A stretch of DNA of 64,000 nt from Cytophaga sp. FL35 (GCF_014349235.1 NZ_JACSOH010000010.1:62001-126000); one strand, 5' to 3'. Numbered from the stretch's first letter, positions 19,137-29,222 are shown. Numbers and translations are program-made. Notes: generated by a model not told the origin, from the letters alone.

Positions 19137-19868
19137 TTAATCGTGGGTTTTGGAGGACGCAGATACCAAGCGATTGATTTCTTTAAGCTCTTGGTCAGTC
19201 AAGTCTCGCCATTTTCCTACGGGAATATCCAAAGAAACGTTCATGATCCTGATCCTTTTTAGTCTTGTTACTCGGTAATCCAGATATTCGCACATTCGCC
19301 TAATCTGTCTATTAAGGCCTTGGGTGAGGATAATCTTAAATTCAAAAGCACCTATTTTCTCTACTTTGCATTTCCGGGTTACGGTGTCTAAAATGGGAAC
19401 ACCATTTCTCATTTTATTTAAAAAATCTTCCGTAATTGGTTTATCCACAGTTACCAAATACTCTTTTTCATGATGGTTTCTGGCTCTTAAAATCTTATTG
19501 ACTATATCTCCATCATTGGTCAAAAAAATAAGGCCCTCACTGGGTTTGTCCAGCCTGCCGATAGGGAAGATTCTTTTTGGGTAGTTGATAAAGTCAATAA
19601 TATTATCCTTTTCCACTCTAGTATCGGTGGTGCACACAATGCCAACGGGTTTATTGAATACAATGTACACAGGCTTATCTTTTGGTTCAGAAATAAGTTT
19701 TCCGTCTACCCTAACTTCATCTCCATCGGTAATTTTAGTACCCATTTCGGGTACGCTTCCATTAATGGTTACCCTGCCTTGATCAATAAGTTTGTCGGCA
19801 GCTCTTCTCGAGCAATAGCCAACTTCGCTCAAATATTTATTAATTCTTGTTTGTTTGGGTTCTTGCAC
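19137..19868 (-). CDS. rluF: 23S rRNA pseudouridine synthase RluF
   Basis: Cytoplasmic enzyme that isomerises a uridine of 23S rRNA, position 2604 by E. coli numbering. The 243 residues have an S4 RNA-binding domain ([20 protein letters not shown], about 9-60) and the catalytic domain with the Asp in [18 protein letters not shown]. The GRLDK-SEGL form and the [18 protein letters not shown] block are typical of RluF rather than RluB/RluE. The gene stands alone; the start of the neighbouring gene is 102 bases away. Confidence 0.9.
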   Translation of the reverse strand: MQEPKQTRINKYLSEVGYCSRRAADKLIDQGRVTINGSVPEMGTKITDGDEVRVDGKLISEPKDKPVYIVFNKPVGIVCTTDTRVEKDNIIDFINYPKRIFPIGRLDKPSEGLIFLTNDGDIVNKILRARNHHEKEYLVTVDKPITEDFLNKMRNGVPILDTVTRKCKVEKIGAFEFKIILTQGLNRQIRRMCEYLDYRVTRLKRIRIMNVSLDIPVGKWRDLTDQELKEINRLVSASSKTHD

Positions 19869-19970
19869 GCCGCGCTCTTTAGTGGTACAAATTTAATAGA
19901 ATCTAAAATTCTTTCTACAAAATCGAAAACGTCATTGATTAGGCTTTTGGTTAAGCAAGTGTGAAAGGAT

Positions 19971-21107
19971 TCATTTAGTGCGTTCTAGCTCTATCTGATA
20001 AATTTGTCTTCCTAATTCCGCTAAAAAAGGAATGCCAATTTCATCATATTCATATTGGTTATCATTGAAAACCTCGTTATTATTGACAAGTATGGTTGCT
20101 GTTAGCAAGAATTCCACATTATTTTTTTCGTCCTTAATATAAGCGCAGTCCGTTAAGGTTCCATATGCAAAACCTACTTTATTATAAATTTTTATGTGAT
20201 CTGGAATTCTCTCCTTGGTATCGCCATACATAAAAAATTTACAATATCCATCATAATAGGTAGCCTCATCGTATCCGACTTTTCTGGGAACTGTGTGCAT
20301 GGATTCTAGCAAGTACTCATGTTGTCGGGAAGAAAGTTCAAACTGTTCTGATTTAGGGTACGCTTCCGGGAAAACAACACGTTTTAAAAATTCATGCTGT
20401 GCCTTAATAGGATAGTAGTTTTTAAGTGAGAAATCAAAACTTTCATTTATGAGCCGCCCTTCTTCAAAATATCCTTTTCCTTTTTTAATGCCTGATAAGT
20501 CCAATGGGTCTGGGGTGGTATTAATCGACCCTTCCATCAGGTAAGTGGTACTATCATTTTCAAAAACAATCAATGGTTTTGTCCTCGGGTCACCTGTATG
20601 GTAGCCCAGCCTATGGGAAAACCTTACAGGCTCAATGCCCTTTTTGGTCAGTTGCTGGTTAATATGATCCATTCCCATAAACTCTACCAATCGATTATTC
20701 GCTAGGTTGTCACTTACAGCGAATATTTGGGTGACGTCCTTTGCAAAATTGGATTCAATAGTGTCTCCTTCAACAAAATACTTAGTGTACATACCCATGG
20801 AATCCGTGGCATTTAGTTTTTCCAATGCCAGTACCGCTATCGGAAATTTTACAGTACTTGCCGGGTAGAAGTATTTATTTTCATTGACCTGTAAGTCATA
20901 ATCTTTAAAGGTTGGTTTTTCTGTACTGCGATCTATTTGGGTATAACGTATCTGTACTTCGTACTGTTCTACACTATCCATCACCCTTTTGATTTTTGGA
21001 TGGTCAGATGTTAACGCAGCTTCCAAGGGATTTAAAACAACTTTTCTTTCAGAGCAACCATAGATGACGGAAACGAAAACAAGTAGCAAGGCAAGTAGTC
21101 TATTCAT
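19971..21107 (-). CDS. Serine hydrolase lipoprotein, class A beta-lactamase-like fold
   Basis: About 378 residues. The start at 21107 gives a clean lipoprotein signal (MNRLLALLLVFVSVIYGC with the lipobox Cys at residue 18); an in-frame ATG 16 codons upstream would not. The active-site Ser-x-x-Lys is in PASTVKFPIAVLAL, followed by SDN in AVSDNLANNRLVEF and a KxG-type motif (KVGFAYG). This is the serine hydrolase/beta-lactamase-like fold, but beta-lactamase activity is not shown; a cell-wall peptidase or esterase is equally possible. It overlaps the upstream small gene by eight bases. Confidence 0.85.
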   Translation of the reverse strand: MNRLLALLLVFVSVIYGCSERKVVLNPLEAALTSDHPKIKRVMDSVEQYEVQIRYTQIDRSTEKPTFKDYDLQVNENKYFYPASTVKFPIAVLALEKLNATDSMGMYTKYFVEGDTIESNFAKDVTQIFAVSDNLANNRLVEFMGMDHINQQLTKKGIEPVRFSHRLGYHTGDPRTKPLIVFENDSTTYLMEGSINTTPDPLDLSGIKKGKGYFEEGRLINESFDFSLKNYYPIKAQHEFLKRVVFPEAYPKSEQFELSSRQHEYLLESMHTVPRKVGYDEATYYDGYCKFFMYGDTKERIPDHIKIYNKVGFAYGTLTDCAYIKDEKNNVEFLLTATILVNNNEVFNDNQYEYDEIGIPFLAELGRQIYQIELERTK

Positions 21108-21354
21108 TTTTGGGATGTTGGTTGTAAATTTCTCCTCTATGGGGTTTAAGGGCATCTCTTACGGCAATCATTTCAGACTTGGTTACCACCATAAAGGCGA
21201 TACTGTGTAATTCTGTTAGCTCTTTGAATCCAGTGATAGTGAGGTTGGTTTTTTCTAAGTCAATATATTCTTTTAAGTGTATTTCATGGTGTTCAGCTGT
21301 TTTTTTGGCAGCCGGACCTCGAAAATCCCAAATTAACTTTATGAGTTGTTCCAT
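21100..21354 (-). CDS. Conserved small protein of unknown function (84 residues)
   Basis: Starts MEQLIKLIWDFRG and contains AAKKTAEHHEIHLKEY and LHSIAFMVV. There is no signal sequence or membrane helix. The ATG at 21354 is chosen because the 17 residues in front of it do not look like a protein start. The stop overlaps the serine hydrolase start by eight bases, so the two are translationally coupled and likely act together or under one control. I do not recognise the family beyond having a flavobacterial look. Confidence 0.7.
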   Translation of the reverse strand: MEQLIKLIWDFRGPAAKKTAEHHEIHLKEYIDLEKTNLTITGFKELTELHSIAFMVVTKSEMIAVRDALKPHRGEIYNQHPKNE

Positions 21355-21430
21355 TGGTTGGATTAAAATATTTGTAAAGTAATGAATTAATGGGGCGCAC
21401 GCCAAAAATCTGTTAAGTAATAGATTAGAC

Positions 21431-21461
21431 TTTGTGCGAGATTACAGTTTTGCTATTTTTG
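21431..21461 (+). promoter_or_regulatory. Bacteroidota promoter for the PPIase genes
   Basis: TTTG at 21431-21434, then 19 bases, then TATTTTTG at 21454-21461: an exact match to the TTTG / TAnnTTTG consensus with normal spacing. The ATG of the next gene begins only four bases after the -7 element, so the transcript would be leaderless or nearly so. Confidence 0.65.
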
Positions 21462-21465
21462 CGGG

Positions 21466-22356
21466 ATGAAATTTTTACATTCCTTGGGAAAACAAGGGGG
21501 ATGGTGCACATTCCTTTTGTTTGTGGTGTTCTTAAATGTAGGATGCGAATCCCTGTTTAAAAAGAAGGAGCCTAGCTTTGTGGCGAGAGTTGGGGAAAAC
21601 TATCTTTTTGAAGATGATATCAAAAAACTCCTGATAGAAGGAATGTCTAAAGAAGATAGTGCTTCGTTCGTAACCAATTATATAAACAACTGGGCATCTA
21701 AACAGTTGTTATTGGATAAGGCCAAAATTAATCTCCCGGAAGAAAAATTGGCGGAATATGACGCATTGGTGGCAGACTATAGAGCGGATTTATATACCAG
21801 GGCCTATAAGGATGCATTGGTGCGCCAAGGAATAGATACCTTAATCACGGAATCTCAACTTGAGAATTTTTATGAGTCTGAAAAAGAGAACTTTAAATTA
21901 AAGGAAAAAGTGGTTCAAATAAGGTTTGTGGAGCTTCCCAGACAATTTTTGAACAAAGATGAAGTTATTGATAAACTGAAGAGCTTTAAACCTGAAGATC
22001 AGACCTATTTGGATTCTATTGGTGTGCAATTCAAGAAGTTAAACTTTAATGATAGCATTTGGGTGAGTGCCCCCAGGGTTATTGGTGAAATTGCTCCCTT
22101 AACTTTTGAAAACGCCGATAAACATCTAAAAAAATCACAATTTTTTGAGATGGAGGATGATAACGGGGTATATTTGGCCAAAGTGGTAGATGTTAAGGAT
22201 ATTAATGATACAGCGCCACTTTCCTTTGTTGAGCCTCAAATAAAACAGGTTTTGTTGAGCAGGAGAAAATTGGATTTTCTTAGGCAATTGGAAACAGAGG
22301 TGCTGGATGAGGCAATAAAAAAGAATGAATTTGAAATTTATGCAGAAGATGAATAA
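21466..22356 (+). CDS. SurA/PPIase-like lipoprotein
   Basis: Lipoprotein of 296 residues with a lipobox at about residue 27 (VVFLNVGC). The rest is mostly helical and resembles the N-terminal chaperone part of SurA-type proteins (RVGENYLFEDDIKKLL, INNWASKQLLLDKAKINLP). A parvulin domain is degenerate or absent in the last 100 residues. It probably helps fold or guard outer-membrane proteins in the periplasm. It sits directly before a second PPIase gene with an overlap and should be co-transcribed with it and the MoxR gene. Confidence 0.8.
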   Translation: MKFLHSLGKQGGWCTFLLFVVFLNVGCESLFKKKEPSFVARVGENYLFEDDIKKLLIEGMSKEDSASFVTNYINNWASKQLLLDKAKINLPEEKLAEYDALVADYRADLYTRAYKDALVRQGIDTLITESQLENFYESEKENFKLKEKVVQIRFVELPRQFLNKDEVIDKLKSFKPEDQTYLDSIGVQFKKLNFNDSIWVSAPRVIGEIAPLTFENADKHLKKSQFFEMEDDNGVYLAKVVDVKDINDTAPLSFVEPQIKQVLLSRRKLDFLRQLETEVLDEAIKKNEFEIYAEDE

Positions 22357-23794
22357 ACTTTTTGGATTATTTTATTTCATGTTCGGGGTGATCCATTTTG
22401 GTTACGCTCAAGAAGATGTAAGCGTTCAAGATGGTCAGGATGAGGCTATGGCTTCAGTTGAAACGGAAGAGGTGGCCGTAATGAAGGATACCGTTAGAAA
22501 TTTTAAAAGGGTCAAATTAGATGGTATTGCCGCAGTGGTTGGTGATTACGTTATTTTGGACTCCGATATAGAAAAAACACTGATCGATTTAAAAAGTCAA
22601 GGTGTTTCAACGGCCGATGTTACCCGTTGTGGGTTGTTGGGGAAATTGATGGAAGACCGGTTATATGCCCATCAGGCAGTTCAGGATAGTCTTTTGGTTT
22701 CCGATGATGAAGTTGCCGCTACTACGGAGAGACAAATTCAAGGTTTTGTGCAGCAAATAGGCTCCATGGAAAAATTGTTGAAATTCTACAAAAAAGAGGA
22801 CGAGGCAAGTTTGCGAGAGGATATCAACGAAATCAATAAACTTAGAATGCTTTCGGAAAAAATGCAAGGTAGTATTGTTGAAGAAGTGGAAATCACTCCT
22901 GAAGAGGTGCGACAGTTCTTTAATAAAATACCCGAAGATGAGCGTCCTGTGTTTGGTGCGGAGATGGAAATTGCGCAAATAGTTAAATCTCCAAAACCAA
23001 CAGAAAAAGAAAAACAGAATGTTATTGACAAGCTCAATGCGATCAAGGCAGATGTAGAGGATAATGATGCTAGTTTTAGCGTTAAGGCCATTCTTTACTC
23101 CCAAGATCCCGGGTCAAAGTCAAAAGGTGGATTTTATAGTATTACAAAGGAAACCGGTTTTGATAAGACCTTTAAGGATGTGGCCTTTAGTCTTAAGGAA
23201 GGTGAGATTTCAGAACCTTTTGAAACACAATTTGGTTATCATATCATCTACATAGAAAAGATAAGGGGGCAGGAACTGGACTTAAGGCATATTTTAATGC
23301 AGCCTGAAATTTCCCAAAAGGCTTTGGATGATGCCAAATCTGAGCTTGATTCCATTAGAAGCCATATAGAGGAAGGAAAATATACTTTTGCCCAAGCGGC
23401 CTTGAATTTTTCAGACGAGAAAGAGACTAAATATGATGGGGGACTATTAAGAAATCCAACCACTTTTGATTCTCGTTTTGAACTTACAAAGATGGATCCA
23501 ACCTTGTATAATCAAGTAAGAAATCTAAAGGATGATGAGATTTCATACCCCATATTGGAGCAGGATCCACGCGGAGGTGGTCCTAAATATAAAATTTTAA
23601 AAGTAACCAATAGGTTTGATGAGCATGAGGCCGATTTTGCCAAGGATTATCTAAAGATTCAACAATTGGCAAAGACAGAAAAGCAATATAAAGCCATAAA
23701 AGAGTGGATGGACGAGCATATCGAGGAAACTTATATTAGCGTTAACGAGTCCAATCACGAATGCGATTTTGCCAACAACTGGGTAAAAAATTAA
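22349..23794 (+). CDS. Periplasmic peptidyl-prolyl isomerase, SurA-like, two parvulin domains
   Basis: Periplasmic chaperone/isomerase of about 481 residues. A signal peptide (MNKLFGLFYFMFGVIHFGYAQ) comes first, followed by a SurA-type N-terminal domain (DGIAAVVGDYVILDSDI) and two PpiC/parvulin repeats: one with GGFYSITKETGFDKTF...FGYHIIYIEK, the other with RHILMQPEISQKALDDA...DGGLLRNP. It should assist outer-membrane protein assembly. The ATG at 22349 forms an ATGAATAA overlap with the previous stop; in-frame ATGs at 22340 and 22325 remain possible. It is co-transcribed with the lipoprotein gene upstream. Confidence 0.88.
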   Translation: MNKLFGLFYFMFGVIHFGYAQEDVSVQDGQDEAMASVETEEVAVMKDTVRNFKRVKLDGIAAVVGDYVILDSDIEKTLIDLKSQGVSTADVTRCGLLGKLMEDRLYAHQAVQDSLLVSDDEVAATTERQIQGFVQQIGSMEKLLKFYKKEDEASLREDINEINKLRMLSEKMQGSIVEEVEITPEEVRQFFNKIPEDERPVFGAEMEIAQIVKSPKPTEKEKQNVIDKLNAIKADVEDNDASFSVKAILYSQDPGSKSKGGFYSITKETGFDKTFKDVAFSLKEGEISEPFETQFGYHIIYIEKIRGQELDLRHILMQPEISQKALDDAKSELDSIRSHIEEGKYTFAQAALNFSDEKETKYDGGLLRNPTTFDSRFELTKMDPTLYNQVRNLKDDEISYPILEQDPRGGGPKYKILKVTNRFDEHEADFAKDYLKIQQLAKTEKQYKAIKEWMDEHIEETYISVNESNHECDFANNWVKN

Positions 23795-23798
23795 TTGC

Positions 23799-24752
23799 AT
23801 GTCAGATGTAGCGGCAATCGATCAGCTAGTTGATAAACACCAAGCACTTAAAAAGGAAATAGCCAAAGTAATAGTTGGGCAAGAGGAGGTAATCAATCAA
23901 ATTCTTCTTAGTATTTATACAGGAGGGCATTCGCTCTTGATAGGGGTTCCTGGTTTGGCAAAGACCTTAATGGTCAATACCATCGCCAAAACTTTAGGGC
24001 TCGACTTTAAGAGAATTCAGTTTACCCCAGATTTAATGCCCAGTGATATTCTTGGAAGTGAGGTTTTGGATCAAAACCGAAATTTTAAGTTTATTAAAGG
24101 CCCCGTATTCGGCAATATCATATTGGCCGATGAAATTAACCGTACCCCTCCAAAAACTCAGGCAGCTCTGCTTGAGGCAATGCAGGAAAGGGCGGTCACA
24201 ATTTCAGGAAAGCAACATAAGTTGGAACTTCCTTATTTTGTTTTGGCCACTCAAAACCCTATAGAACAAGAGGGGACATACCCATTGCCGGAAGCTCAAT
24301 TGGATAGGTTTATGTTTGCCATCGAGCTTAAATATCCCTCCATTGAGGAAGAAATTGCGGTGGTAAAAGCTACAACTACAGATGATGTCACCCATGTCAA
24401 CTCGATGTTCAACTCAGCCGAAATTTTGGATATTCAGCATTTAATAAGAAGAATTCCGGTTCCTGATTCTGTTGTGGAATATGCGGTGAAGCTTGTAAAT
24501 TCTACGAGGCCTAATTTAGATTCGGCTTCAGATTTTGTTAGGCAGTATCTGGATTGGGGGGCAGGTCCAAGGGCTTCTCAAAACTTAATTCTTGCCGCTA
24601 AGGCCCATGCGGCCATCAATGGTAAATATTCCCCTGATGCGGAAGATGTACAGGCCGTAGCTACCGGTATTTTGAGACACAGGATAATTAAGAACTACAA
24701 GGCAGAGGCCGAAGGTATATCCGAAGAACAAATCATTCAACAGTTGTTGTAA
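23799..24752 (+). CDS. MoxR family AAA+ ATPase
   Basis: AAA+ ATPase of 317 residues. Walker A is GVPGLAKT, Walker B is ILADEINRTPPKTQAALLEAMQE, sensor 1 is ATQNPIEQEGTYPLPEAQLDRFMF, and the C-terminal lid contains GAGPRASQNLILAAKAHA. MoxR proteins act as chaperones, often with DUF58 and VWA-domain partners. None of these partners follows here: the next gene is aconitase after a 251-bp gap. It starts five bases after the SurA-like gene stop, so it belongs to that operon. Confidence 0.93.
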   Translation: MSDVAAIDQLVDKHQALKKEIAKVIVGQEEVINQILLSIYTGGHSLLIGVPGLAKTLMVNTIAKTLGLDFKRIQFTPDLMPSDILGSEVLDQNRNFKFIKGPVFGNIILADEINRTPPKTQAALLEAMQERAVTISGKQHKLELPYFVLATQNPIEQEGTYPLPEAQLDRFMFAIELKYPSIEEEIAVVKATTTDDVTHVNSMFNSAEILDIQHLIRRIPVPDSVVEYAVKLVNSTRPNLDSASDFVRQYLDWGAGPRASQNLILAAKAHAAINGKYSPDAEDVQAVATGILRHRIIKNYKAEAEGISEEQIIQQLL

Positions 24753-24796
24753 AACTACCTGTACCTTATCTTTTTTGGATTGGGTATGTCATTTTT

Positions 24797-24832
24797 TTTG
24801 CTCTTTAATGGATTAACGGTAGCCTACGTTTG
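24797..24832 (+). promoter_or_regulatory. acn: Possible promoter upstream of aconitase
   Basis: TTTG (24797-24800) and TACGTTTG (24825-24832) separated by 24 bases, one more than the usual maximum. A second TAATTTTG occurs at 24963-24970, only 33 bases from the start codon, without a clear upstream box. Confidence 0.35.
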
Positions 24833-25003
24833 CCCAACTTGAACGTATCGTATTTCTTACTACTTGAATAGTGCGTTTATAACAAAATGCATCGTGTTAT
24901 TTAAATTCAATAAAAACACAATAAACCTTCTCTAAAAAATTTTAAAACACTTTGTATTTTAGTAATTTTGTAGGATTACAATAACCTAAAACGTAAAAAG
25001 ACA

Positions 25004-27271
25004 ATGGCATTCGATATCGATATGATTAAAGAGGTGTACGCCAACATGGCCGAGCGTGTTGATAAGGCCCGTGAAATAGTTGGAAAACCTCTTACCCTCT
25101 CGGAGAAAATTTTATATTCCCACCTGTGGGATGGTAATCCTACCACAGCCTTTAAAAGAGGTAAGGACTATGTGGATTTTGCTCCAGATCGTATTGCTTG
25201 CCAAGATGCTACCGCCCAGATGGCCTTGTTGCAGTTCATGCAGGCCGGAAAGAAGAAAGTGGCAGTGCCAACAACGGTACACTGTGATCACTTGATTCAA
25301 GCCAAAAGCGGTGCTGCAAAAGATTTGCAGTCTGCCAATAGCACAAGTGCTGAGGTTTTTAACTTCTTGGAATCAGTTTCCAACAAGTATGGAATTGGTT
25401 TTTGGAAACCTGGCGCAGGTATCATTCACCAAGTTGTTCTTGAAAATTATGCTTTTCCAGGGGGAATGATGATCGGAACGGATTCGCATACCGTAAATGC
25501 CGGTGGACTGGGAATGGTTGCCATAGGTGTTGGGGGTGCAGATGCAGTTGACGTAATGGCCGGTATGGCTTGGGAGCTTAAGTTCCCTAAATTAATTGGA
25601 GTTAAATTGACCGGAAATATCTCTGGGTGGACTTCTGCCAAAGATGTTATCCTTAAGGTTGCAGGTATATTAACCGTAAAAGGAGGTACTGGAGCTATCA
25701 TTGAGTATTTTGGAGAAGGTGCCAAGAACCTTTCCTGTACAGGCAAAGGAACCATCTGTAATATGGGTGCCGAGGTTGGTGCTACCACTTCTACTTTTGG
25801 TTATGATGATTCTATGGAGCGCTATTTAAGAGCTACCGATAGAAGTGACGTAGCGGATGAAGCTAATAAGGTACGCGAGTATCTTACTGCTGATGAAGAG
25901 GTATATGCCAATCCTGGTGAATACTTTGATGAAGTTATAGAAATAAATCTTGATGAATTAAGGCCTCATTTGAATGGACCTTTTACTCCAGATTTGGCTA
26001 CTCCTGTTGGTGAATTGGGTGTGAAGGCTAAAGAAAATGGATGGCCAATCAATGTTGATTGGGGATTGATCGGTTCTTGTACCAACTCTTCCTACGAAGA
26101 TTTAACACGTGCCGCTTCCATTGCAAAACAAGCCATTACTAAAAAGATTAAACCAAAATCCGATTTCGGGATCAATCCTGGGTCAGAGCAAATCAGGTTT
26201 ACAGCTGAAAGGGACGGATTACTTCAGATTTTTGAAGACTTAGGAGCTACCGTGTTTACCAATGCTTGTGGACCTTGTATTGGTCAATGGGACAGAAGTG
26301 ACCTTAAGGGGGATGAGAAAAATACGATTGTACACTCCTTTAACCGTAACTTCTCTAAGCGTGCCGATGGTAACCCAAATACCCATGCGTTTGTTGGGTC
26401 ACCAGAAATGGTTGCTGCTATTGCTATCTCCGGTAAATTGGATTTTGACCCAATGAACGATACCCTTATCAATGAGAATGGAGAGGAAGTGAAGCTAGAT
26501 GAGCCCATGGGGATAGAATTGCCAATTCAAGGCTTTGAGGTGGAGGATGCCGGTTATTTGGCTCCAAAAGAAGATGGATCTGATGTAGAGGTCATTGTTT
26601 CCCCAGAATCGGAAAGATTGCAATTGTTAAGTCCATTCGTTCCTATTGAGCCAGAGCAGATGAAAGGAGCCAAGTTGTTGATCAAGGCTTTTGGTAAATG
26701 TACAACTGACCATATCTCTATGGCTGGTCCTTGGTTACGTTTCCGTGGTCATTTGGATAATATTGCCAATAATACCTTAATCGGTGCCGTAAATGCCTTC
26801 AACAAGAAGACCAATTTTGTAAAGAGTCAGTTGACAGGAGAATACGGAGGAGTTCCAGATGTACAGAGAGAATACAAAGAGCAGGGTATAAAGACTATTG
26901 TAGTGGGTGACCACAACTATGGCGAAGGATCTTCTCGTGAACATGCGGCCATGCAACCAAGGCATTTAGGTGTTGCAGCTGTACTGGTGAAATCATTTGC
27001 CCGTATTCACGAAACAAATTTGAAAAAACAAGGTATGTTGGCTCTTACTTTTGCCAATGAAAACGATTATGACCTTATTCAAGAGGATGATACGTTCAAT
27101 TTCCTTGATTTGGCAGCATTTGCACCAGATAAACCATTAACTATAGAGATTGTTCATGCTGATGGTAGTAAAGACACCATAAAAGCAAATCACACTTATA
27201 ACAATGCACAAATAGGTTGGTTTACTGAAGGGTCTGCCTTAAATGTAATCAAGAGAGAAAACGCAGCTTAA
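25004..27271 (+). CDS. acn: Aconitate hydratase, mitochondrial-like
   Basis: Citric-acid-cycle enzyme that converts citrate to isocitrate via cis-aconitate with a [4Fe-4S] cluster. The 755-residue protein is of the mitochondrial type. It has substrate-binding TTVHCDHLI and [14 protein letters not shown] near the N-terminus, the cluster cysteines in [10 protein letters not shown] and [10 protein letters not shown], and the C-terminal swivelling domain with [11 protein letters not shown]. Length and motifs are complete. It is transcribed alone, between a MoxR gene and a terminator. Confidence 0.96.
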   Translation: MAFDIDMIKEVYANMAERVDKAREIVGKPLTLSEKILYSHLWDGNPTTAFKRGKDYVDFAPDRIACQDATAQMALLQFMQAGKKKVAVPTTVHCDHLIQAKSGAAKDLQSANSTSAEVFNFLESVSNKYGIGFWKPGAGIIHQVVLENYAFPGGMMIGTDSHTVNAGGLGMVAIGVGGADAVDVMAGMAWELKFPKLIGVKLTGNISGWTSAKDVILKVAGILTVKGGTGAIIEYFGEGAKNLSCTGKGTICNMGAEVGATTSTFGYDDSMERYLRATDRSDVADEANKVREYLTADEEVYANPGEYFDEVIEINLDELRPHLNGPFTPDLATPVGELGVKAKENGWPINVDWGLIGSCTNSSYEDLTRAASIAKQAITKKIKPKSDFGINPGSEQIRFTAERDGLLQIFEDLGATVFTNACGPCIGQWDRSDLKGDEKNTIVHSFNRNFSKRADGNPNTHAFVGSPEMVAAIAISGKLDFDPMNDTLINENGEEVKLDEPMGIELPIQGFEVEDAGYLAPKEDGSDVEVIVSPESERLQLLSPFVPIEPEQMKGAKLLIKAFGKCTTDHISMAGPWLRFRGHLDNIANNTLIGAVNAFNKKTNFVKSQLTGEYGGVPDVQREYKEQGIKTIVVGDHNYGEGSSREHAAMQPRHLGVAAVLVKSFARIHETNLKKQGMLALTFANENDYDLIQEDDTFNFLDLAAFAPDKPLTIEIVHADGSKDTIKANHTYNNAQIGWFTEGSALNVIKRENAA

Positions 27272-27293
27272 TCGCTGTTATAATAATCGAAAG

Positions 27294-27325
27294 AAAAAAC
27301 TCCCGCTTTATACGGGAGTTTTTTA
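27294..27325 (+). terminator. Terminator of the aconitase gene
   Basis: Stem actcccg / cgggagt (27299-27305 and 27313-27319) with a T-run to 27324; preceded by an A-run that extends the stem. Confidence 0.88.
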
Positions 27326-27363
27326 GTTTTGAAACGCTTGTATTATAGTGTTAAGATAATTTC

Positions 27364-27915
27364 ATGAAAAGAAAAACTGTATTTACGCTTCTACTGATTG
27401 TATTCATCCTATCTTTTTTTATAACCCCTGTAGGATATTGGTCCAAGAAAAAATTAATGCAAGTTTTCGCACCCTCCCCAGAAATTATATCACAAGAAGA
27501 TAGAATCCACTTGCAAGAATATGATTGGAGACTAAAGGACGCAGATTGGGATTATTTTAATCTGAGAATATCGGAAGGGAAACCTTTATTCATTCATTTT
27601 TGGGCATCATGGCACTTACCAAGTTCCTCTGAATTGGATGACATACAAAGACTTTACGATAAATATAAGGGTAAAGTAGATTTCTATATTATTACCAATG
27701 AAGAGCGCGAGCCTGTGCAAGAATTTTTAGGAAAGAACAAATATACTTTTCCTATTACCTATAGAATTGTTGGAGAGCCTGCACCGGTTGAAATATTAGA
27801 GCCTTCTGGAACCTATATTATTGACACGGAAGGTTCTATTTTGGTGAAGTCACTGGATTCTAAAGATTGGTATAATGATAAAATTAAGGAAATCCTAGAT
27901 GCGATTGGTAATTAA
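27364..27915 (+). CDS. Thioredoxin-fold protein lacking the CXXC motif
   Basis: Membrane-anchored protein of 183 residues with one N-terminal helix (LLLIVFILSFFI). The thioredoxin-like part has PLFIHFWASWHLPSSSELDDI where redox-active members have WCxxC; both cysteines are absent. The later cis-Pro strand (YIIDTEGSIL) is retained. Redox activity is therefore unlikely; a binding or structural role is possible. It is convergent with crtZ, four bases apart. Confidence 0.75.
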   Translation: MKRKTVFTLLLIVFILSFFITPVGYWSKKKLMQVFAPSPEIISQEDRIHLQEYDWRLKDADWDYFNLRISEGKPLFIHFWASWHLPSSSELDDIQRLYDKYKGKVDFYIITNEEREPVQEFLGKNKYTFPITYRIVGEPAPVEILEPSGTYIIDTEGSILVKSLDSKDWYNDKIKEILDAIGN

Positions 27916-27919
27916 TTGA

Positions 27920-28381
27920 TCAGCTACTTTTGGCGTTCTTAAAATACTTGAAAGGAACAAATAGCATACCGAAGCATTCTCCATCTTCTTTACCAATATG
28001 TTTGTGATGCATCTTATGTGCTCTCCTAACTCCCTTGGCATACCAATGATCGGCTTTTCTAAACATTTTAAATCTTTGGTGGATAAAGATGTCATGAACC
28101 AAAAAATAGGCGATACCATAAGCTAGAATACCGAATCCTAAAGGCCAGCCATACCAAAACGATGTTTGTGCACCTAGATAAAACAAGACCATACTTACAA
28201 TGGCGTAAAAGATAAAAAAAGCGTCGTTGCGTTCAAACCAAGAATCGTGGTCCTTTTTGTGATGGTCTCTATGTAAACTCCATAAAAATCCATGCATGAT
28301 ATATTTATGGGTAAACCATGCCATAAATTCCATAAAGCAAAAAGTTCCAAGAAAAATAAGAATCCAAATTAGAAACTTCAT
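27920..28381 (-). CDS. crtZ: Beta-carotene hydroxylase CrtZ
   Basis: Membrane di-iron hydroxylase of the fatty-acid hydroxylase superfamily that converts beta-carotene to zeaxanthin. The 153 residues contain the His motifs HKYIMHG, HRDHHKKDH, HDIFIH and HKMHHKH that bind the two irons, among four hydrophobic helices. It is the last gene of the crt operon; its start codon lies one base after the crtB stop. No lycopene cyclase gene follows, as the next gene points the other way. Confidence 0.94.
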   Translation of the reverse strand: MKFLIWILIFLGTFCFMEFMAWFTHKYIMHGFLWSLHRDHHKKDHDSWFERNDAFFIFYAIVSMVLFYLGAQTSFWYGWPLGFGILAYGIAYFLVHDIFIHQRFKMFRKADHWYAKGVRRAHKMHHKHIGKEDGECFGMLFVPFKYFKNAKSS

Positions 28382-28382
28382 A

Positions 28383-29222
28383 TTATACCAGATTCAATTT
28401 ATAGTTTACGTAGGACTGTGCCAATAATCCAAATTTTTCATAGTTGGGAACGCGTATTCTTACATTTTTGATTTCCAATGGTGGCGTATTCTGTAATTTT
28501 TTAAGAAGTCTTGAATAATACTTATATGCTGTATATACCCCAAATTGAGCCTCTGCGGGCAATTTCACTATCCCTGAATAGCCTAAGGCGAAATCTGCCT
28601 TTATTTCTTCCACAATAAGTTCTTTGGTGGTTTCGTCCAATTCTTTAAAATTAGTATTGGGAAAATAACTTCTGTTCAGTTCTTCATAATCCGCCTTTAG
28701 GTCCCTTAAGAAATTTACCTTCTGAAATGCAGAACCTAAGGCCATTGCGGTTTCCTTTAGTTCATGGTACTTTTCATCATTTCCCTTTACAAATACTTTA
28801 AGGCACATGAGACCTACCACATCTGCAGAACCATAAATATACTCCTTGAATTCGGTTTCTGTCAAATAAGTATTTTTATAGAGGTCCGTACGCATACTTT
28901 TCATAAAAGAGGCAACCAAGTGATAAGGTATTTGATATTTGTGATAGGTATGCTGGAAAGAATTTAAGATAGGGTTTAAACTTATTCTATTTTCAAGAGC
29001 CCGGTCTAAATCCCTTTGAAACTCATTAAAAAGTTCCTCTTTGTCATAATCATGAAAGGTGTCTACAATTTCGTCCGCAAAACGAACAAAACCATAAATG
29101 TTGTAAATATCTGCCCTAATGGAAGGCGCCAACATTTTAGTTGCCAGACCAAAGGAAGTACTATAGGATTTGGTCACAATCTTGCTACAACGGTACGAAA
29201 CTTGATCAAATAATGCCTTCAT
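28383..29222 (-). CDS. crtB: Phytoene synthase CrtB
   Basis: Condenses two geranylgeranyl-diphosphate molecules to phytoene. The 279 residues contain both aspartate-rich motifs: DEIVDTFHDYD (about residue 51) and FLRDLKADYEELNRSYFP (about residue 171). The signature FARYADEIVD-like and QKVNFLRD blocks are intact. It lies between crtI (six bases) and crtZ (one base) in the operon. Confidence 0.94.
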   Translation of the reverse strand: MKALFDQVSYRCSKIVTKSYSTSFGLATKMLAPSIRADIYNIYGFVRFADEIVDTFHDYDKEELFNEFQRDLDRALENRISLNPILNSFQHTYHKYQIPYHLVASFMKSMRTDLYKNTYLTETEFKEYIYGSADVVGLMCLKVFVKGNDEKYHELKETAMALGSAFQKVNFLRDLKADYEELNRSYFPNTNFKELDETTKELIVEEIKADFALGYSGIVKLPAEAQFGVYTAYKYYSRLLKKLQNTPPLEIKNVRIRVPNYEKFGLLAQSYVNYKLNLV

